Of a stretch of DNA of 64,000 nt, positions 60,873 through 64,000 are shown one piece after another. Every line of letters starts with the position of its first letter. Within the stretch, counting starts at the first letter, position 1. The notes under the pieces were generated by a model that was given only the letters and a program-made list of their open reading frames with translations, was not told the origin of the DNA and searched no databases. The position numbers were made by a program, and so were the translations under genes. Source of the DNA: Polynucleobacter sp. AP-Kaivos-20-H2 (GTDB taxonomy: Bacteria; Pseudomonadota; Gammaproteobacteria; Burkholderiales; Burkholderiaceae); NCBI RefSeq assembly GCF_018882215.1, contig NZ_JACVOX010000002.1, positions 496,001-560,000 of the forward strand, written 5' to 3'.

Positions 60873-61961
60873 TTAATCTGGTTTTTTATCTTCTAGCTGA
60901 CCTTGATAACGCGGATCTTGAGCGCGCTCATCCGCATCGTCTCGGTCACGACGTACAGAATCTAAATAATCCTGCAAAGAATAGCAAAGCTTATCGCAAC
61001 CCAAGCCTGTTAAGGCTGAGATCTCAAAGACGGGGCCTTTCCATTTGAAGCGCTTTATAAAGTCAGCAACTACTGTCTTGCGATCTTCTTCGGGAATCAT
61101 GTCCACTTTATTTAAGACTAGCCAACGTGGCTTCTCAACCAAAGCTTCGTCGTACTTAAGCAATTCATTCACAATCGCTACAGCATCTGCCACTGGATCA
61201 ATATTCGCATCAAATGGAGCAATATCAACCAAATGCAGCAATACCCCTGTGCGTTGTAAATGGCGCAAGAAGCGATGGCCCAAACCAGCGCCTTCAGCCG
61301 CACCTTCAATCAAACCAGGAATATCGGCAATCACAAAACTGCGCTCAGCTCCCACACGCACTACACCCAAATTTGGATGCAAAGTGGTAAATGGATAATC
61401 CGCAATCTTTGGACGCGCATTCGAAACTGCAGTAATCAAGGTAGATTTACCTGCATTAGGCATGCCCAATAAACCAACGTCGGCCAATACTTTTAATTCA
61501 AGCTTGAGCTTACGACGTTCGCCTTCTTTGCCATTTGTCTTTTGGCGTGGCGCTCTATTCGTACTACTCTTAAAGTGAATATTGCCCCAACCACCAACAC
61601 CGCCCTGCGCCAAACAAAGGCGCTCACCATGTGTAGTTAAGTCAGCAATGGGTTCACCAGTTTCATAGTCGGCAATGATTGTGCCAACCGGCATCCGCAA
61701 CTCGATATCATCGCCAGCGCGACCATAGCAGTCAGCGCCACGACCAGGCTCACCATTTTTTGCGGTGTGCGTTTTTGCGTAACGGTAATCAATCAGAGTA
61801 TTGATATTGCGATCGGCTATCGCCCAGACGCTTCCGCCCTTGCCGCCGTCACCACCATCTGGACCGCCAAATTCAATGAACTTTTCGCGGCGCATGGAGG
61901 CACTTCCGGCACCACCTTGCCCGGCAATCACTTCAATACGTGCTTCGTCTATAAATTTCAT
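60873..61961 (-). CDS. obgE: Obg-family GTPase (CgtA/ObgE)
   Basis: The 362-residue protein has the glycine-rich Obg domain (about 1-158; [31 protein letters not shown]). The G domain has GMPNAGKST (166-174), the G3 motif [20 protein letters not shown] and NKVDMIPEE. It acts in 50S subunit assembly and stress responses. The C-terminal part is short and charged, ending GQLEDKKPD. It follows rpmA, separated by a terminator-like hairpin. Confidence 0.97.
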   Translation of the reverse strand: MKFIDEARIEVIAGQGGAGSASMRREKFIEFGGPDGGDGGKGGSVWAIADRNINTLIDYRYAKTHTAKNGEPGRGADCYGRAGDDIELRMPVGTIIADYETGEPIADLTTHGERLCLAQGGVGGWGNIHFKSSTNRAPRQKTNGKEGERRKLKLELKVLADVGLLGMPNAGKSTLITAVSNARPKIADYPFTTLHPNLGVVRVGAERSFVIADIPGLIEGAAEGAGLGHRFLRHLQRTGVLLHLVDIAPFDANIDPVADAVAIVNELLKYDEALVEKPRWLVLNKVDMIPEEDRKTVVADFIKRFKWKGPVFEISALTGLGCDKLCYSLQDYLDSVRRDRDDADERAQDPRYQGQLEDKKPD

Positions 61962-61965
61962 GAAT

Positions 61966-61991
61966 AAAAAAGGCCTCGCTTAGCGAGGCCT
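61966..61991 (-). terminator. Terminator-like hairpin between rpmA and obgE
   Basis: AGGCCTCGC (61971-61979) pairs with GCGAGGCCT (61983-61991) around TTA. On the minus strand it is followed directly by T6 and then the obgE start at 61961. It looks like an intrinsic terminator partly limiting read-through into obgE, and its stem overlaps the only GAGG-like ribosome site of obgE. Confidence 0.75.
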
Positions 61992-62049
61992 GTTCCTAAG
62001 AGTTAAATTCGGAATAAATCTGAATCAAACGTGTCTCAGTCAGGCAGCC

Positions 62050-62310
62050 TTATGAACGAGGCAAGACTGAAACTTGGGCCTTCTTCAAAGCACCCTTAAC
62101 GCCGAATTCCACTTGTCCGTCAATCAAGGCAAACAAAGTGTGATCCTTACCAATACCAACGTTAGCACCTGGATGAACACGTGTGCCACGTTGACGAATG
62201 ATGATGCTGCCAGCATTAATATGCTCGCCGCCAAATACCTTAACGCCTAAGCGCTTCGATTCTGAGTCGCGGCCATTTCGTGTTGAGCCGCCGCCTTTTT
62301 TCTGTGCCAT
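62050..62310 (-). CDS. rpmA: 50S ribosomal protein L27
   Basis: The 86-residue protein starts [18 protein letters not shown] with the conserved basic N-terminus that reaches the peptidyl-transferase centre. [20 protein letters not shown] and [17 protein letters not shown] follow, all typical of L27. Length is standard. It follows rplU by 19 bp. Confidence 0.98.
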   Translation of the reverse strand: MAQKKGGGSTRNGRDSESKRLGVKVFGGEHINAGSIIIRQRGTRVHPGANVGIGKDHTLFALIDGQVEFGVKGALKKAQVSVLPRS

Positions 62311-62329
62311 ATCTTTCTCCTACCCTGAA

Positions 62330-62641
62330 TTAGGCTTTAATCGTGTTGATCAAAATTTCAGTGAAATTCTGACGATGGCCTTGGTGCTTTTGATAATGCT
62401 TGCGACGGCGCATCTTAAAGATTGTCACTTTATCGTGACGTCCCTGGGAGACGACAGTGGCCATCACAGCTGCACCATTAACCAATGGATCACCTAATTT
62501 CAGTGAAGCGCCTTCGCCAACGGCGAGGACTTGGTCAAGAGTGATTTCGCTGCCGATTTCCGCTGGTATCTGTTCTATTTTCAATTTTTCGCCTGCAGCA
62601 ACTTTATATTGTTTGCCACCGGTTTTTATGACCGCGTACAT
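62330..62641 (-). CDS. rplU: 50S ribosomal protein L21
   Basis: The product has 103 residues from the ATG at 62641, the family's usual length and start ([18 protein letters not shown]). The frame stays open five codons upstream, but those are leader. It ends with [20 protein letters not shown], the conserved rRNA-binding tail. A perfect sigma70 promoter lies 64 bp upstream. Confidence 0.98.
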   Translation of the reverse strand: MYAVIKTGGKQYKVAAGEKLKIEQIPAEIGSEITLDQVLAVGEGASLKLGDPLVNGAAVMATVVSQGRHDKVTIFKMRRRKHYQKHQGHRQNFTEILINTIKA

Positions 62642-62704
62642 GGTTTGAAACCTCAATTAATATCTACATTTAAGCTAATCCACCCTGGACCAGCTAAGCC
62701 CATT

Positions 62705-62733
62705 ATTATATCTTGCATGACGAGCACTGTCAA
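62705..62733 (-). promoter_or_regulatory. Perfect-consensus sigma70 promoter of rplU-rpmA
   Basis: On the minus strand TTGACA (62728-62733) and TATAAT (62705-62710) lie exactly 17 bp apart. The start is expected near 62698, giving a leader of about 57 bases before the rplU ATG. The promoter overlaps the first codons of divergent ispB. Confidence 0.92.
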
Positions 62734-63721
62734 AACCAATGACTTAAGCCAAATTCTGGCCCCAATTGCCTTAGATTTCAAGGCCTTAGACGAGGTAATC
62801 CGTCAGCGTTTAGCCTCAAAAGTCGCATTAATCGACCAAATCTCGAGCTATATCATCCAGGCTGGCGGTAAGCGGGTCAGACCCGCCCTCTTGATGTTGG
62901 TGGCCAAAGCTCTGGCCAACGGCAAAGAAGCACCCCACACCCTGGAAATGTCGGCTGTAGTTGAATTCATCCACACCGCTACCCTGCTTCATGATGATGT
63001 AGTTGATGAATCTACCCTCAGAAGAGGTCGTGAGACTGCCAATGCCGCTTTTGGCAATGCTGCCAGTGTTTTAGTGGGCGACTTCTTATATTCCCGAGCC
63101 TTCCAAATGATGGTTGGCCCAAATGACCTTCGCGTCATGCAAATTTTGTCAGACGCAACCAATACGATTGCCGAAGGCGAAGTTTTGCAACTTCTCAATA
63201 TGAATGACCCAGAAGTGGATGAAGCAAGTTATTTACAGGTCATTCGCTATAAAACAGCCAAGCTTTTTGAAGCCTCTACTGAGCTAGGTGCCATCCTGGC
63301 TAATGCCACCGATGCACAGCGTGAACAAGCTGCTGCATTTGGACGTCACATCGGCACTGCTTTTCAGTTAATGGATGACTTGCTAGACTACACCGCCAAT
63401 GCTGCACAGATGGGAAAAAATGCTGGGGATGATTTACGCGAAGGTAAGCCTACGCTGCCACTGATTTACTTGCTAGAAAACGGCAGTAATGAAGAGCGTC
63501 TTTTAGTACGTGCAGCAATTGAACAAAACCAAGATTTACCAGATGATGTGTTTGCGCAAATCCTTGCCGCCGTCCAAAATTCTGGTGCTCTTGATTACAC
63601 CCAAGCTGCAGCAAAACGTGAAGCAGATCTCGCCTTGGCTTGTCTTAAAGACTTCCCGGCAAATCAAGCCAGCACTGCGCTACAAGCCCTGTGCGCATAC
63701 TCTCTCACGAGACAAACTTAA
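62717..63721 (+). CDS. ispB: Polyprenyl (octaprenyl) diphosphate synthase
   Basis: The product has 334 residues from the ATG at 62717. The open frame upstream is inside the rplU gene on the other strand and should not be coding. It makes the side chain of ubiquinone from farnesyl and isopentenyl diphosphate. It shows the first Asp-rich motif in ATLLHDDVVDESTLRRG, the second in FQLMDDLLDYTANA and the GKRVRPALLML chain-binding site. Chain length is inferred from family. It is divergent from rplU. Confidence 0.95.
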   Translation: MTSTVKTNDLSQILAPIALDFKALDEVIRQRLASKVALIDQISSYIIQAGGKRVRPALLMLVAKALANGKEAPHTLEMSAVVEFIHTATLLHDDVVDESTLRRGRETANAAFGNAASVLVGDFLYSRAFQMMVGPNDLRVMQILSDATNTIAEGEVLQLLNMNDPEVDEASYLQVIRYKTAKLFEASTELGAILANATDAQREQAAAFGRHIGTAFQLMDDLLDYTANAAQMGKNAGDDLREGKPTLPLIYLLENGSNEERLLVRAAIEQNQDLPDDVFAQILAAVQNSGALDYTQAAAKREADLALACLKDFPANQASTALQALCAYSLTRQT

Positions 63722-64000
63722 GATCCCAAAGTATTCAATCTGAGTTCACGCGCAGTCATTCGCACCTGTTCGGCCTCTTCACGCAAACGTGCAATTTCTT
63801 GCGGTGATAACTGCTCTAGATTGGAATAATTCAATTTCCACGACGGATCTTCTGACCATACCAATGGCGATTGAACCGTTGTGCGGGCTGCAGGAGCCGA
63901 CTCTAAAAGCCGCAAGGCCAACTCAAAATTCAAATCCTGCGAAGGCACATCATTTGGTTTTGCAGCCGCATTACCCAACGGCAAATCACTAAATAAAAGT
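63718..64000 (-). CDS. Unrecognised protein, C-terminal part (partial at window end)
   Basis: The minus-strand frame is open from the right edge, about 93 residues visible, ending MTARELRLNTLGS. It has DLNFELALRLLESAP and a helical stretch LSPQEIARLREEAEQVRM. No family was recognised. Its stop overlaps the end of convergent ispB by 4 bp. Composition is compatible with a real gene, but the identity needs the upstream sequence. Confidence 0.6.
   Translation of the reverse strand, partial: LLFSDLPLGNAAAKPNDVPSQDLNFELALRLLESAPAARTTVQSPLVWSEDPSWKLNYSNLEQLSPQEIARLREEAEQVRMTARELRLNTLGS

Noticed and set aside
62531..62716. Upstream 62 codons of the ispB open frame
   Set aside because: They are antisense to rplU and show no conserved prenyltransferase sequence; conservation begins after the ATG at 62717.

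Overview
The window reads as a chromosomal segment of a free-living betaproteobacterium of the order Burkholderiales, most likely Polynucleobacter or a close relative. This is inferred from recognisable gene neighbourhoods (tlpA-aroQ-accB-accC-prmA-carbohydrate kinase; ypjD opposite ffh; rubredoxin with hemL; fur opposite bamE followed by dapB, leuS, lptE, holA, proA; rplU-rpmA-obgE-proB opposite ispB), moderate GC, dense packing and single-copy housekeeping genes. I saw no insertion sequence, prophage, CRISPR array, tRNA or rRNA.

Layout. 1-7.8 kb: the edge of a cell-surface polysaccharide cluster (end of an O-antigen ligase, a WcaJ-type initiating phosphosugar transferase, a family 9 glycosyltransferase, the GDP-L-fucose genes gmd, fcl and manC, and a second glycosyltransferase abutting pyrB). 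7.9-10.4 kb: yqgE-ruvX-pyrR-pyrB. 10.5-20.2 kb: a YdcF-type protein, photolyase, apaH, hemL with a small rubredoxin, an RlmL-type rRNA methyltransferase, a HemJ/CopD-type membrane protein, proA, holA and lptE. 20.2-32.2 kb: leuS, dapB, bamE, fur, gap, tkt, rsmE, a barstar-family gene and maeB. 32.3-43 kb: thiL-pgpA-pncC, corA, pyrF, mtgA, aroE, a TonB-like protein, an RNB-family ribonuclease, a FabG-like reductase and mpl. 43-48.7 kb: tlpA, aroQ, accBC, a prmA fused to a membrane DUF3426 domain, and a PfkB-family kinase. 48.8-53.9 kb: a histone H1-like gene and nrdA-nrdB with a NrdR-type control region. 54-64 kb: an AmpD amidase fused to a PP0621-type zinc ribbon, ypjD, ffh, proS, rppH, a CNP1-like lipoprotein, a short proB, obgE, rpmA, rplU, ispB and a partial unknown gene.

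The genes worth a second look are unusual variants of ordinary ones. (a) The histone H1-like gene ends at a run of nine A followed by a stop. The run contains an in-frame A_AAA_AAG heptamer, and a -1 shift opens a 42-codon extension ending in WPFPTGTRP just before a strong terminator. (b) prmA is fused to a transmembrane DUF3426 domain, with another A9 run at the junction. A slip in either direction there would release a soluble methyltransferase. (c) AmpD carries an N-terminal membrane anchor and a CxxC...CxxxH zinc ribbon. (d) The nrdAB promoter has two NrdR boxes exactly 31 bp apart, one over the -10. (e) rplU-rpmA-obgE has a perfect TTGACA-17-TATAAT promoter that spans the ispB start codon.

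All calls come from reading the sequence. No database search was possible, so family names rest on motif recognition.
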